From positions 124,001 to 188,000 of the forward strand of contig JAIWNF010000040.1 of assembly GCA_025093555.1 (NCBI GenBank): a stretch of 64,000 nt of DNA, in the 5' to 3' direction. Position numbers and translations under genes: made by a program. This DNA comes from Circinella umbellata. Taxonomy: Eukaryota > Mucoromycota > Mucoromycetes > Mucorales > Lichtheimiaceae. This document shows, in pieces, positions 1 to 12,483 of this stretch. The stretch's first letter is position 1. Each line of letters opens with the position of its first letter. Under the pieces are notes generated by a model. That model searched no databases. It was not told where the DNA came from and worked only from the letters and a program-made list of their open reading frames with translations.

Positions 1-2032
1 CCATCTCAAAATCAGCCGCTCTTTGTAGCTACACCACATAACAATGATTCTAGAGCGTATGGTTTTACTAGTTTATCAGATATGAGAAACCATTTATCGC
101 CGAGTATTGGAGAAAGTGGTATTTTACCATCAATATCAATAAATGGTAATCGATCCATTGCAACGACAGCTAATGAAAGTGTTTTGGTAAGTTAATTTTT
201 TTTTATTCTTTCTTTCTCATATGATCATTTACAATATCATCTATATTTTTGGGTCTTATGATTAATATTTTTTTTATACTTTTATGACTCTTTTTTTTTT
301 AAAAAAAAAGACTGCTACAATGACACGTGCTCCACAGTCAAAGTATAGTAAAGCATCTTACAGTTTAACGAACAATCGAGAAGCACTCAAACTCTATCGA
401 GAAATGGCTGAAAAAACAAATGACAAGGAAGTTCAACTTAACTATGCCAACTACTTGTTAGAAATTTCTCAGCTGTATGATAAAAACCATAATGATCAAC
501 AACAGCAACAACAACAGAATCAAAATCAATCACAACAACAACAACGGGGACATCATCGTGGTACTGGTTCGTTGAGTATCAGCATGAATCGACGTCAAAG
601 TCGTGACTCGTCTATTACCATGGATGGACGATTAAATGATATGATGAAACGAGGACGTGCCAGTTTAAATGGACCCATTCGAAATATTCGACCCTTACTT
701 TCTTTGGAATCTGATAATTCTATGGATAATCAAGAAAAGAAACGAATTCTTGAAGAAGAAGGTGTGCGATGGATTAAACGATTAGCCAAAGAAGAAGTAG
801 GTGAAGCAGCATTTATGTTAGCTACATGGATGGATGAAGAAAAATATGGTTGTCGATCCAATCCTCTCAAGTCTTTCAAGTTGTATGAAATTGCGGCACG
901 TAAAGGAAAGCCTGAAGCTATGTATGCAGTAGCACAATATCATGAACGTCATGGAAACGAAACTGAAGCTTTGGCTAGTTATAAGGCAGCAGCAGAAAAA
1001 GGTCTTGTTGCTTCTGTTCTTGTAAGTAATTTATTTGAATGGTATAATGGGATCAATAGAAGGAAGGAGAGAGAGAGAGAGAAGATGGAAAGAAAAAGTA
1101 CTAGATCCTTATAAAAAAAACCATTACTGAAATATGCTATTTATACAAATGAAAAAAAAAAATTAGCGATTAGCACAGGTGAATTTACATGGAGAACTTT
1201 CACAAAGACAAAACATGATTACCAGTTTGGCACTTCTTGCTCAAGCAGCAGAAAACTCTAATAAAAGTTACCCAGAACCAATATGTGTGTTTGCACAAGT
1301 ATTGGCTAATATCTATCCAAGAGCTGATATTCCTGCAGAACTGGTACAACCTTATGGAGGGGCAAATGCAGCAAAAGGATGGTTTGAACGAGGTGCAGAA
1401 TTTGGACATGCCAAATGCCACAGTCAGCTGGGATACATGTATGAACACGGTCTATTTGGCGTGCCTGTGGATATGAGCCAAAGTTTCCACTATTATGAAT
1501 CCGCCGCACATCTTGGTGACGCAGAGGGTATGCTTGGTTTAAGTCGACTTTATAATGAAGATCGTCATGGACCTGATGATACAGAAGATAGAATGGAACG
1601 CGATGTGTCTCAGTGGTTAATAGGGATCGGACGAAATGAAGATGCTTCATATCTTTGGTGTTCCAGGGCTGCTGAGCTTGGTCTTGATGAAGCATTATTC
1701 TTATTAGGGTAAGATTGCTTATATTATATATTATATATTCTTTTTTTTCTTCTGTGGCACTATCTAGTCCGTCATATGATGTACTCATGTTATGAACTAT
1801 TATCATTACGCTTTATTTGTTTAGATGGTATAACGAACAAGGTTTCGGGACACCCCGGAATTTAGAACAAGCTCAATTATGTTATCGTCGAGCTGCTGCT
1901 AAAGGTCATCATGCTGCAAAGGAGCGTCTACAGTCGACCAGTTTTGCATTAAAGCAACATGAAAATGCAACATCAGCTTCACATCGTGGTTTACAAGATA
2001 ACCGTCGAGAACAAGCATGTACAATCATGTAA
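1..2032 (+). CDS. Skt5/Chs4-like chitin synthase activator, Sel1 repeats, CaaX end (5' partial)
   Basis: Exons read as 1-186, 311-1021, 1179-1708 and 1825-2032; all junctions are GT-AG and keep frame, giving about 545 residues with the N-terminus outside the window. After a Gln-rich low-complexity stretch come Sel1/TPR-like helical repeats (motifs such as AAEKG, AAELG, AAAKGH about 36 residues apart). The protein ends in CTIM, a CaaX prenylation box. In budding yeast Skt5/Chs4 activates chitin synthase III, has Sel1 repeats and also ends in a CaaX box, so repeats plus terminus support this family. Likely role: a membrane-anchored activator that brings chitin synthase to growing wall or septa. 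Another Sel1-repeat protein is possible, but the CaaX end argues for Skt5. The next gene is convergent. Confidence 0.85.
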
Positions 2033-2396
2033 AAAAAATCTAATACTATTTTGCTTATTATTTATCTCTTTTTTTGTTCTATTTATTATACCCTCTATTG
2101 TACTTGTCATTTTTACGTTAGTTTGATATCCCCAAATTCCATCTCCTCCACCTTCCCTACTCTGATTATTATTATATACTTTTTATTATCATACATATTA
2201 CGGAAATAAATAAATAATATATATATATTTAATTTGAGAATAATTTTATTTATATAAATTTAAGAAATCAAGAAAACAAAAGAACAAAGAACGAAAAGAA
2301 AAGAAAAATGTACAAGCAAATAAAAAAGGAGGGGATTGATGAATGAATGATATAAGGAGAGGTAAAGAGTTAAGTAATATACATAGAAAGGAAAAA
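2033..2396. other. Convergent intergenic spacer
   Basis: A 364-bp AT-rich spacer between two tail-to-tail genes. It should hold both polyadenylation regions. I see no gene or clear repeat in it. Confidence 0.6.
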
Positions 2397-3791
2397 CTAT
2401 ACAGAGGAGAAAAGTTCCGGACGAGCAATGGTAGGTTCATGAAACGTTTTGGCACGTACATCACTTTCACGACTAAGAGTCATTGGACCCATAGATACAG
2501 CAGTACTCATGGAAGAGTGTTGAATAGGTGATGAATGATGATGTGCTAATGTTGATGTTGATGTTGTTATTGCTTCTGACGATGATGATGATGCTGTTGA
2601 GCAAGATGAGGTTACACTACTACTCCCAGCACTACTAAGTGAAGCAATAGATCCTGTGTCATCATCGACTTCTTGTTGGTGCTGTTCTTCTTCAGTAGTA
2701 TTAGAAAATTCACCATCAAAACGATCCGTCTTGCGTCGTTCGTACCATTGATGTTTTCGTTCTTTAGCCTTGATTTTGCTTATTTCTTTATTCAATGCTG
2801 TTCGTGTTTCTTCGAGAGCACCAAATTCTTTTGGATAATGACGTTGTCGTTCAATAACATTTTGTAATTGGAATTGAAGCTCTTCAATCTTTTGTTGTCG
2901 TTCATACGACATACGTTGTGCGTTCAATTTACGTTTGGCGTGAAGTTGACTCCGTCGTGCATTTTTTTGTTCTTTTTGTTGTTCAGGTGTCGTTGTAGGA
3001 GCACGACCTTTTGTAAGTTTAGATCGACTTTTGCCTCGTTTATATTGATATCCGCTGTCTAATAGCTTCTTTTTGGCGAGTTCAAATAAATTACCTTTGT
3101 TTACAAGTAAAGATGGGTTATCAAGTGCCAATTGAATAGCAGCTTCATTGATGGAAGATTCATAACTAGTCAATGGTCGAGAGCTATTTTTTCCATAAAT
3201 AGTAGCATGGGATATAATGACTTCTCGAGATGTTTGTTCAGGTGGTGATTGTGCTTGTTGTTGTTGTTGATAGCAGGTATCAGAAGATGTTGTAAAGTGT
3301 TGTTGTTGCTGAGACAACGGCGATGAAGATGAAGAAGGACACTGTATATTTTTTGAATAATCAGCATCATCATCTTTTTCAATAAGCAAGTTTAATAATA
3401 ACTCTATCATTAATTGATTACTTACAGTATTATATTGATCTGGAGTATTTAAAATATGATCAAGCCCCGGTCGCAGTGGAAGCGGCGAACGAGGAGTTTC
3501 TACCGCAGCAGTAATACAAGAAGAAGTTGACGAATCCCCAGTAGCAGTCATAGTCGAGTCATTGGAATACACATTAAAATTTGTTTGGACTCGAAGTTCT
3601 CTTAGTCCTCGCTTAAACTTGATAGCATGGAATGGAAGCATATTGACTGCTTGAAGTACATCGTTTAACTCTTCATCGTTGAAATTAAGTAATTGTAACA
3701 GATCTTGATCAGTTGCACCAGACTTGACGAATGCTTCATAATATTGTTCAAGGTTATAATTTGAAAGGAAAGCATGTAGTGAGTATTGCAT
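2397..3791 (-). CDS. NAB/NCD1 (SAM-like) domain protein, probable transcriptional co-regulator
   Basis: A single open frame of 464 residues. Residues about 1-70 form a SAM-like helical domain whose pattern (YYEAF, then DEEL, then FKRGLREL) matches the NAB conserved region 1 (NCD1) fold of animal NAB co-repressors. Residues about 208-260 hold a second conserved block (INEAAIQLAL ... YKRGKSRSK). A basic, probably coiled-coil stretch follows at about 275-350, then a Ser/Thr-rich tail. By family knowledge NCD1 mediates oligomerisation and binding to transcription factors, so a nuclear co-regulator is plausible. No enzyme motif is visible. A GTAAGT on the coding strand near 3424 could be a donor, but the frame continues sensibly through it, so I kept one exon. 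Confidence 0.7.
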   Translation of the reverse strand: MQYSLHAFLSNYNLEQYYEAFVKSGATDQDLLQLLNFNDEELNDVLQAVNMLPFHAIKFKRGLRELRVQTNFNVYSNDSTMTATGDSSTSSCITAAVETPRSPLPLRPGLDHILNTPDQYNTVSNQLMIELLLNLLIEKDDDADYSKNIQCPSSSSSPLSQQQQHFTTSSDTCYQQQQQAQSPPEQTSREVIISHATIYGKNSSRPLTSYESSINEAAIQLALDNPSLLVNKGNLFELAKKKLLDSGYQYKRGKSRSKLTKGRAPTTTPEQQKEQKNARRSQLHAKRKLNAQRMSYERQQKIEELQFQLQNVIERQRHYPKEFGALEETRTALNKEISKIKAKERKHQWYERRKTDRFDGEFSNTTEEEQHQQEVDDDTGSIASLSSAGSSSVTSSCSTASSSSSEAITTSTSTLAHHHSSPIQHSSMSTAVSMGPMTLSRESDVRAKTFHEPTIARPELFSSV

Positions 3792-6368
3792 TGTTATTTG
3801 TTATAGCCCTGTGGGGAGGAGGAAGGGAAAGAGAGGGAAAGATGAATTAGATATTAAGAAAAAATTACAGTTCCTATTGGGTTTTTATTTAATTTCCATG
3901 CGAAACCCTAAAAAGGGATTTGCAGGGAAATGATTTTGATTCCAGCAAAAAAGACTCACGTTACACAACATTTTTATCAAAAGTTGTTATTAACTCCCCT
4001 CAGAAAATAAATTCTATAAACATTTACCTTCTTTTTTATTATTAAAAAGAAAAACAAAAGACTTATACTTCTTGTTATAAGATAAAAAAAAAAGATTATT
4101 ATCAAAAAAGTAACATGAAAAAAAAAAGTGTAAACTGATTAGAAAAATTTTTCAGAAATTTTTGACGCGTCTATAAGACCAACAGTACACATGACAGTCC
4201 AAAAATGTTTGACTCCCAAAACTTAAAATGAAAAAATTTATGCTTTACTTTATTTAGAAAAATTTTTTGTGTTTGTTGAGGAACAAGGGACAATAATTTG
4301 TTTCTAAGAACTTTTTATTTTCCAATCAGTCACAAGACTAAAAAAGATTGCATGAATTTATTAAAAAGGGACTTCAAAAGTAAACTGTTGTCGTAATTCC
4401 TAAGAGTATTACGTATGTATTAGCTAGAAATTCAATTTTAATGCTATATTACGCACTCCTTATTTGTTGTCATAAACTATTTCCTTCTGATACCTAGTCA
4501 AATCATTTGACTCAAAAGTAAAAAAGATTATATAAGATAAAATCAATTCTGGATTCAACCAATAAAACAAAAAGAACAACAACGTTGATATGTAGGGCGT
4601 ATTATATAACCTATTTATTCAGTTAATATGGAATCACTTTTCAACATCATATCATATTCATAATATGTCCAAGTTTATTCTTTTTTCTACATTGTTCGGT
4701 ATTATTTCTATATTTCTAGCAACAGTGTATAAAAAAACCCATTAAAAAGACCCCGCATCAATCAAATTTCAATTGATGAAATATATTATTTTTGTTATAT
4801 TCCGTCTTTTAAATACATTTTGTAGTAGGTGGTTATGAATAAGTACATAGTGTCAAAAACGAGGAACAAATCAAAAGTACTGTTTTCATTCAGCTATACA
4901 GTACGTAAACCATACTAAAAACCAATAGACATATTAATTGTTGGTAAAAATGAAAGTAGTGACAGACTACTTTACCTGTCTTTTAATATCAAAGATCTAC
5001 GTCATAATTACTCATATGTACCTATTATCATCAAAATAGGGGGGAGGAAATGATTTGCAAATACAATTTGAAGGGAGCAACTATAATAATTTATGAGTAT
5101 CTGTAAGTTTTTTAGGGTCTTTTCAAATTTGGCTTTTTTTTAGACATATCAACTTCTTTTATTGAGAATACAAGGTTGAGCTGATGTAATAGAGAAAAGA
5201 GTATATAGATACGTAATAGAACAAAACAAACAGTTATTGTAAGATGACTTTTATCATATTGTAGCTAATTTGACTTCACCAAGAATATACCGTGGTAAGT
5301 GTAAATATATTGTTACTGTATTTTATTATATATAGTTACCACAATTAGTTAATAAAACATTGGTTCTTTTTCAAAATAAATGTTGTTTTACTGTTCTAGT
5401 ATTCACAAACAAGCGCTATATACAATATATATTCTTGGGCTCAAAAATGAATAGCTATGATGTTCTAATTAATGACCGGCTTTTTCATTCTTTTTTTTTT
5501 TTCTTAAAAAAAAGAAAAAGAAAACCTTATTCTCAACGACACATGTTATCACGTTAGCTTGTTTGTATAGTATTCTTTTATAGGTATGAAAAACTCCACA
5601 AGTTTTCTATTTAACAATAACGACGAACTGTTGTGATAATATTTCAAAGTTGTATGGTAATTCTAATGGTAAAATGAATGATATATAGCACATTAAGTCC
5701 ATGTATGTTTACACAGTTATTAAAACAAGAATTTTTATGTAATTCGTCAACAACAATCAACATACTAAAGAATATGATTATTAAAAGTAATTTATTTAAC
5801 AGGTGTATATATCTCTTTTGTTATTATACACAGCTTGACCATCAGCTCTTCTTTTTAAGAGTATCGTCTTTATGATATTGATTATGTTGTATCGAGAATT
5901 AATTAATTACGTACTAATCCTATGTTAACTTTAAACTATACTTTATGTACAGAAACATATTTCGAATAATCCAACGACAGAGAATACGTACTTGCAGCAA
6001 TTGATTTTTTAGCTGTAAAAAGATGTATACTTTTATATTATATAAGATTACGTGTATACCTTAGGCTATAAGTATGATTGTATCTTATAACTCGATTCCA
6101 AATAATTTAAAACTCTGTCATATATATTGAAGTACTCACCTAACATATGTAAAATGTACCTTGACGACAAAGAGTGCTGAGATTACTTTTTAAGAAAATA
6201 AATAAAAAGTCGTCATTGGCTAAAATTATCCAAAAGCCCAAACTCGGAATTTATTTTACTGGGTTAGAATCTGTTTACACTTGTTTTTTGTTAGATGAAA
6301 CTAAAAAAAGGATAAGACAATTTGCTCCTTTTTTTTTTGACATATACCAAAACGCCACTTTTGTAATA
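3792..6368. other. AT-rich intergenic region
   Basis: About 2.6 kb of very AT-rich DNA with only short open frames that lack coding character. I recognise no RNA gene or element ends. It should contain the divergent promoters of the NCD1-like gene and PAM17. Confidence 0.5.
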
Positions 6369-7133
6369 ATGTCACTTTACGCTCTTCGATCACCATTAAA
6401 AAACGCTTTATTGCGTCCTATTGTACTTAATAAAGGAACAACAACAATTTCTGCTTCAAGATATACCACAAAAACAACCACTGAAACAACTGAACAAGAA
6501 GGTGAACAACAAAAAACTTCCAATGACATTACTTCGTGGGATGATTATTTCAAGTTAAGAAAGAAGCGTCGCGTCTATGAATTAGTTACATGTGTACCTA
6601 GTACTATTGCACCGGCTTTTGGTTCGATCTCTTATTTCGCACAACTTGAAATTGATCCATTTACAACCTTTTTCGGTTTGGATCCTGTCATGGCTTCTGC
6701 TGTAGCTACTGTCGGTGCTGTAAGTTTTTCTTTATACATATATTTATAACTAAAAAAAAATAAGAAAGCTTTACAGGGATTGATAATTATAAGAGAGGAC
6801 GAGGATATAAGGTGTAAAAACTAATATTATAAATGTAAACAAAATATTTAGGGTTTTGGTGGTTTTTTGATCGGTCCTATGGTTGGTAATTTGATTTTCA
6901 AAGCTATAAACAATAAGATTGCTCCTGCTATGGATGCTCGTGATAAAGAGTTTTATGAACATATTAAAGCAAACCGTGCTGATGCTAGATTGAATTCAAT
7001 TCGTAACCCTGTTCCTGACTATTATGGTGAAAAAATTCAATCTGTACATGATTACCGTAGTTGGTTAAGAAAGCAACGTGAACATTATAGAAAGGGTGTA
7101 TTTGGTGGTAATACCGATGATTTAGATAATTAG
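6369..7133 (+). CDS. PAM17: Pam17, presequence translocase motor subunit of mitochondria
   Basis: Exon 1 is 6369-6719, intron 6720-6851, exon 2 6852-7133; the phase-0 join gives 210 residues. The start at 6369 opens a basic, Ser/Thr-rich mitochondrial targeting stretch; the open frame extends upstream but without targeting character. Diagnostic Pam17 blocks follow: WDDYFKLRKKRR, two hydrophobic segments, then NPVPDYYGEKI and YRSWLRKQREH near the C-terminus. Pam17 is a fungal inner-membrane protein that supports Tim44-Pam18/Pam16 assembly of the import motor at the TIM23 complex. Length and motif order match fungal orthologues. Nothing suggests damage. Confidence 0.92.
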
Positions 7134-8640
7134 ATTTCTTTCTTTTTTTTTTAATAGCATATATTATATTGTACAGATAACAAAACAACACTACCATTTA
7201 TCTAGACTTTCACCTTTACTCCTCCCCTCTCCCTCTCTTTCTTCCCTTATATCTATTCATCCTTTCTCACAACTTTATTAATAAAAAAGTAAACTATTAA
7301 GGTTTTAGAAATGGCGATGTAAAATAAAATCACAAATGAATCTTGTCGCTGCTTAGATATACATATTACTATGCTTGATAATTTGTTCGCTTTAGAAAAG
7401 AATTGTAAAAAAGAGAGGTGTTAACAGTTAAGTATACAAAAAGGAATTTGAATAAAAAAGCAACGTCAGAATTACATATAAAGCTAGTTATGCCTTTATA
7501 TTTAAACACATGGATTGAATTTGGATGGCGATCCATTTTCTACCTTTCGGTTTTCTAATTTTAGTAGTATTTTACAATGTTATTTAAGACTATAAAATAG
7601 AAGAGATAGTTTCGCTATCCCATAGCATAAGTAAGTACAATAATTTGTTTTCAAAAGTGTCAACGAAAGAATTTTTTCCCGTAGAAAAAGGTCCAGTTTT
7701 TTAGCTATAAAGAAAAAAGATTTTCATTTATGAAAGACAAGATGATATAAAAGACTTTTATTTGCAACACAGGGTTTTTTCAGTAAAGAAAGGCAGTAAT
7801 TTTAAAATATGAAGCAGTAAAGCTTTTCGTTTATGAGAGTACCTTTTCTTTAAATCCATGATGAATGAATTTTTTACTTCCGTATGTGACCAGTTTAATA
7901 TACATATTTGAGCACAGCATTTTGTTTATACTGAAATGTAAAGACTTTGATTGTCAATTAAAAAAAAATAGTTTCCCACTTTTAGAATCATATGAATTAT
8001 TCTTTTCTGTTTGTTATTTTTTTTTACGCGCTACAGTATTGGACGGCTACACAGGGAAATGATTTTTATGTTTAATAACAATCAAGTTTCAAAAATTTAC
8101 TTATAAAACTAAAAAAAAAAAGTGCATATACTTTTTCCAATCACATTCTTTTAAACATTAGCAAAAGCTGTGCGCTATACTATAAAATGTCCTTACTTGT
8201 GTATATTCTACTGTACATTTTGTTTACTATCAAAATAGGTATAATAAAAAAAAGAAACATATTTAATAGTTAATTTAATGCGCCAATGATCTGATCATCA
8301 GCAATCCTCATTTCATTTTATAAATTGTATTGTACGCTCAATATATATTTATATGTATGTATGTATGTTATGATTGAAGGAGAACAACTTTGAATTTAGT
8401 TGGATATGTACCAAAATCATTATAAACTAGAAAAAAGAAGATATCTGATAATTAGACTATAATAGCAAACTTTAATAGAACAATATAGATAATTGTGTTT
8501 ATACGCGCAGCTCTTTTTCTAACAGTAATTTTGTTCCTGAATGTTCTTTCTAGTACCACTGGGAAAATCATTATTCACTCATGATAAAATGCAACATTTT
8601 TAGAAATACGTAGTAAAAAGAAGACAATAGTAATAAAATA
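7134..8640. other. AT-rich intergenic region
   Basis: About 1.5 kb without a supportable gene. The stretch at 8160-8600 shows patchy similarity to 17860-18120, and its right edge to the sequence just left of copy B near 36620, so it may be an older flank of the repeat family. Confidence 0.45.
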
Positions 8641-8782
8641 CACTTGCCAATGTCCAACATGTATAAATAGGATGAACATATATTTAAGTGCTTGAGAATT
8701 TGCATAGTTTAAAGAAAATCATTATTTCTTATAGTAAAATAAAAGGGGCCACGGGTGTAACATCTACTTGAATGCGTGGGAA

Positions 8783-9340
8783 GTTGTGTCGTTTCATTTC
8801 CATGGTAATGCTACTGTAGCAACACTTTAATTTTTATTAAAGCGCTTTGACAGGCTCATAACACCATGACGTCAAAAATACGAACAAAAAAGGAAAATAG
8901 AAAAAGAATAAAACAAAAACCCTCATTCCTAAACTAGACACAAGTGTCAATTCTACAGGAACTGAGCAATTGGTGTCAAATAAAGATTAAGTCGTGCCAC
9001 TCCATCTCTACGACAATGTTGGCACTGGAGCTTTTTTACTTTAATTATAGACATTCACGGTTTTGACACGCTCATAGTAGCATGACGCGAAAATACGACA
9101 AAAAAGGAAAAAGAAAAAAAAAAGTTCATTCCTTAAAGTAAAAAAAAATAGACTTGGCTGTAAATTCTACAGGAACTGAGCATTCTGGAACAAACAAAGA
9201 TTAGGTCGCGTCATTCCATCTCAATAACAATGTTGCTACTGCAACTTTTTTACTTTTATTAAACACATTCACGCTTTATACGCTTACATAGTACCATGAC
9301 TCGAAAAATATGTTAAAAAGTAAAAAAAAAATTGCCTAAT
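8783..9340 (+). repeat. Three imperfect ~210-bp tandem units upstream of the copy A ORF
   Basis: Units begin near 8783, 8987 and 9200. Shared landmarks recur in order: a CATTCCATCT-like start, a CAATGTTG-like block, CATGAC followed by A-rich sequence, CTACAGGAACTGAGCA, and AACAAAGATTAGGTCG. The last unit is partial. The same array precedes the copy B ORF. The position just upstream of the ORF suggests a promoter or enhancer array; function is inferred from position only. Confidence 0.75.
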
Positions 9341-9449
9341 GAGGAATCACATGGTTTTTTTTTTCTGAATCAAAATATATCCCGTTCTCTCATTTTCTTT
9401 TTTCTTCTTCTTTACCCCTCAGAGCCTCTTTTTTTTTACTTTGTTACTT

Positions 9450-11358
9450 ATGTTCCGGCTACTTGAAGAATCCTTCCGTTACGAACCTTTCGTTACTTTC
9501 GGTTTGGCTGTTTTTGCCTGCTATTTCGCTTTGCTTGCGACCAATATTGTCTACCTGTACTACGTGTACTATTTTTCATGGTTTTGCTTTTATGCATTCC
9601 TTGCCCTTGTGGCATTCATCTCTTTCTCATCGTGTTGCAATCCATTGCGCACATTTATTGTTGGACAATGCTTGTCAATGGGACTTTTTTTTCGTTTCGC
9701 CGTTGCCGCCAAGTCTCGACTATGCATTTGTTGCTTCTCATTATGAGGAGGTTTCTCGTTTGCGGCGTGTGTTGTGTGAACCGCCTGTTGTGGGCAAGCC
9801 CCGAGAAGAAGCAAAGTCGCCTATTCCATATTTTAAATGGAATCACGATGATTGGATTAGATTTCACACACCTAATGGTGGCGCCAAGAACTTCTACCCT
9901 GTTGATGTGGAGGTGTATGAAACATTGGAAGATCTCTTGCGTGGTATCTTTCCTCGACGTCGTAATGATGACCGTAAAAAGTCACATTCAAACACATCGC
10001 CAACTGTGCTCCCTGATGCAGTTGATCTCTTGTGCGAACAGTTCGCGGCCATGGACTTAGGTCCTAGTGCCCAAGCTTCGGCTTCTGTTCAACACCAAGA
10101 TGAGCTTGGATCACCGATGCTTGTTGATATTTCTAGCGATGATGTTCAAGTGCAATCATGGGAAGAGGAAGCTGACGCTGATTCCTTAGCACTTGAAGGT
10201 ACTTTGTCTTCTTCTCCAGCAGGAACTCCTTTCCCTGATTGCGATGTGGAAATGGAAGATTCTTTCGTAGATGATTCCTATGAAATCCCTTCTGCAGCTG
10301 CTGGAGAGATTGGTCCTGTTGCCATGGATATTGATGGTGATTCCGTTTCCATGGATAACGGCGTACAAGAACGAGAACAACAACAAGAACAACAAGAAAG
10401 CTCAGTTGGCTATGATGCCACTGCTGCTACGGACACTGCTGCTGAGTTGACATTAATGTCACCAGCACAAGAGCAGTCAATCCCAGAGGAAGATACTCCT
10501 ATGGATGGTACTGATGATGATTCGGACGACTTTAGTCCTGAAGTAATCTCTGATACTGCTGCAGTTGAGGCCTCTGAACATGCGCAAGATGTGGGTGATT
10601 CCACAGCATCAGTTGATGCACTTGCTTTGGCTATTGCAGCCAACATGTTACCACCTTTGGAGCAATCCAATACTACTACTGCTGGTAATGCTAGTCGCGT
10701 AGATGTGTCTTCGGATTTTCCTACAATGACAAATGCTACTGCTTTGGTTGAGGAATTCAATGGTGAAGAAGTTCGTGTTGGTGTCGACGAATTTGTTGAA
10801 AGAGAAGCACCCAGTGCTATGCAAACTGCTGCTGAATTGGCATTCATGCTTCCAGCACAAGAGCAGTCAATGCCGGAGGAACACGCTCCTGTATTCAGCG
10901 CTGATGATTATTTGGACTTTGGTCTTGGAGTAATCGCTGATGCTGCTGCAGTCGAGGACTCCGAACATGTGCAAGATATGGGTGATGCCATAGCATCAGT
11001 TGATGCACTTGCTTTGGCTATTTTAGCCGACATGTTACCATCTTTGGATCAAGCCAATATGACTGCTGATGGTTATGGTAGTCTTGTGGATGTGTTTTCG
11101 GACCTTCCTACTATGACAAACCTTGCCGCTTTAGTTGAGGAAGAATTCAATGATGAAGAAGTTCGTGTAGGTGTCGACGAACTTGCAGAAGGTGACGCCT
11201 CAGTGCTGATCCCTGCCGATGAAGAAGACCGTGTAGGTGTCGACGGTCATATGAATGACGATGAAGCTCCTGCCCTCCCATCACCACAAGCTGCACGACT
11301 TCCTGAAGTTGAAGATATTCTTGCTGAGATCTTTGGGGACGATGATGATGATGATTGA
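9450..11358 (+). pseudogene. Copy A: frameshifted membrane/acidic-repeat protein gene of unknown family
   Basis: From ATG 9450 the frame encodes a hydrophobic, Tyr/Phe-rich N-terminus with probable membrane segments and ends at 9746. Against copy B, copy A carries one extra base in the T-run at 9685-9692; past it the reading continues in another frame to the stop at 11358. That part holds a globular block (SLDYAFVASHYEEVSRL, then NHDDWIRFHTPNGGAKNFYP), a 130-residue acidic repeat present twice (390-bp period from 10435 and 10825), and a poly-Asp end. I recognise no family. Synonymous differences from copy B on both sides of the shift show that the frame was once selected. The alternative frame has no ATG near its start. 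A CTCAG after a pyrimidine tract at 9420 could be a splice acceptor, so an upstream exon is possible. Confidence 0.65.
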
Positions 11359-12483
11359 AGCAGATAATTCGTAAGTATTATTTTTTTTTATATTCATACT
11401 TTTTTTTCACCTTACTTTTCATAAATATTAACTTTTTTTTTATTCTTTTTTTTTTCTTTTATATATAGACGACGGGTAACTGTGTTCGTTTGTTGGCTTG
11501 AAGGAATTCTCGCATTCTTTACATTTTTTTTACTCTTTTTTTTATTTTATTTTTTCTTCTCTCTCTCTCTTTCCCAACATGTGTTTGTGTGTGCACCTCT
11601 GTTGATGATTGCTCTTACGTCCGTGTGTGTACGGCTTTTTTTTTCTTATTTTCTTTTCGACGCCTTCGGCATTTTGGTAAGTTTATTTAAAAGATAAAAA
11701 AAATCATATATGAAAAATAATTTCTCATGTGCATAAAAATTAATTAACAATATATCTTTATTTATTTTTTCTTATAGCTGTTGTGCGGCAGCCCGGTGTG
11801 TGTGCTCTTTCCGTGTCTTCTTTGGCACTTTTTTTTCTTTTTCGACGCCTTCGGCATTTCTGGTAAGTGTAAAGATAAAAAAAAACATTTATATATAAAA
11901 AAACAATCTCTCATGTTCATAAAAACTAATTAACGATATAATTTTATTCTTATTTCTTTCTTATAGCTGTTGTGCGGCAGCCCGGTGTGTGAGTCTTTTC
12001 TGCGCTCTTTTGGCGCTTTTTTTTATGTGTGCTTTTGTGCATGCAATGGTCATGGTTAGTTGATATACATTGACAACTTATCTTTAAAACAAGTTTCCAC
12101 TAAAATAATTTAACAACAGTTACTAACAATTTTCTTTTGTATATTTAAAATTATATTAGGCATGAACTCTGTTTGTGCTTTTCGTATGTCGAGTAGACAT
12201 ATAATGGGGTGTCCGTTTTGGGCGCTTTGGCTTTTTGAAGTCAATGATACAAACAATGTCATGGTAAGTTTTCTATCATAACAAAATAACTTCAAAAAAA
12301 GAGATTAATAATCGCTGGGAACTAATCATTTAATTGTTTTTAACGGAATATATAGACGTTGTTATGCTGCGTGTGTGTGCGCTTCTGAAGGTTTGGTTGG
12401 CTTGGTGTCGGCACTGCGGCAATTTGCCTTTTGAAACGGGTTGGCAGGGAGGCATTTCGGTGGATGGTCTCATTGGGATCAAG
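11359..12483 (+). other. Copy A: chain of apparent non-coding exons and introns
   Basis: Just after the ORF stop a series of consensus splice sites appears: donor 11371; exons 11469-11676, 11778-11862, 11967-12054, 12160-12263 and 12356-12483, each bounded by TAG or similar and GTAAG (GTTAG at 12055). The second and third exons begin with nearly the same 25 bases (TTGTGCGGCAGCCCGGTGTG core), and GACGCCTTCGGCATT closes the first two, so an exon-plus-intron unit of about 185 bp has been duplicated in tandem. None of the exons gives a convincing protein. It may be a long spliced 3' UTR or a separate non-coding RNA. All sites recur in copy B. Confidence 0.55.

Noticed and set aside
3170..3382. 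70-codon minus-strand frame inside the NCD1-like gene
   Set aside because: Shadow frame of the longer, better supported ORF.
5360..5557. 65-codon frame in the 3.8-6.4 kb gap
   Set aside because: Runs through AT-rich sequence with T- and A-runs and shows no domain or splice support.
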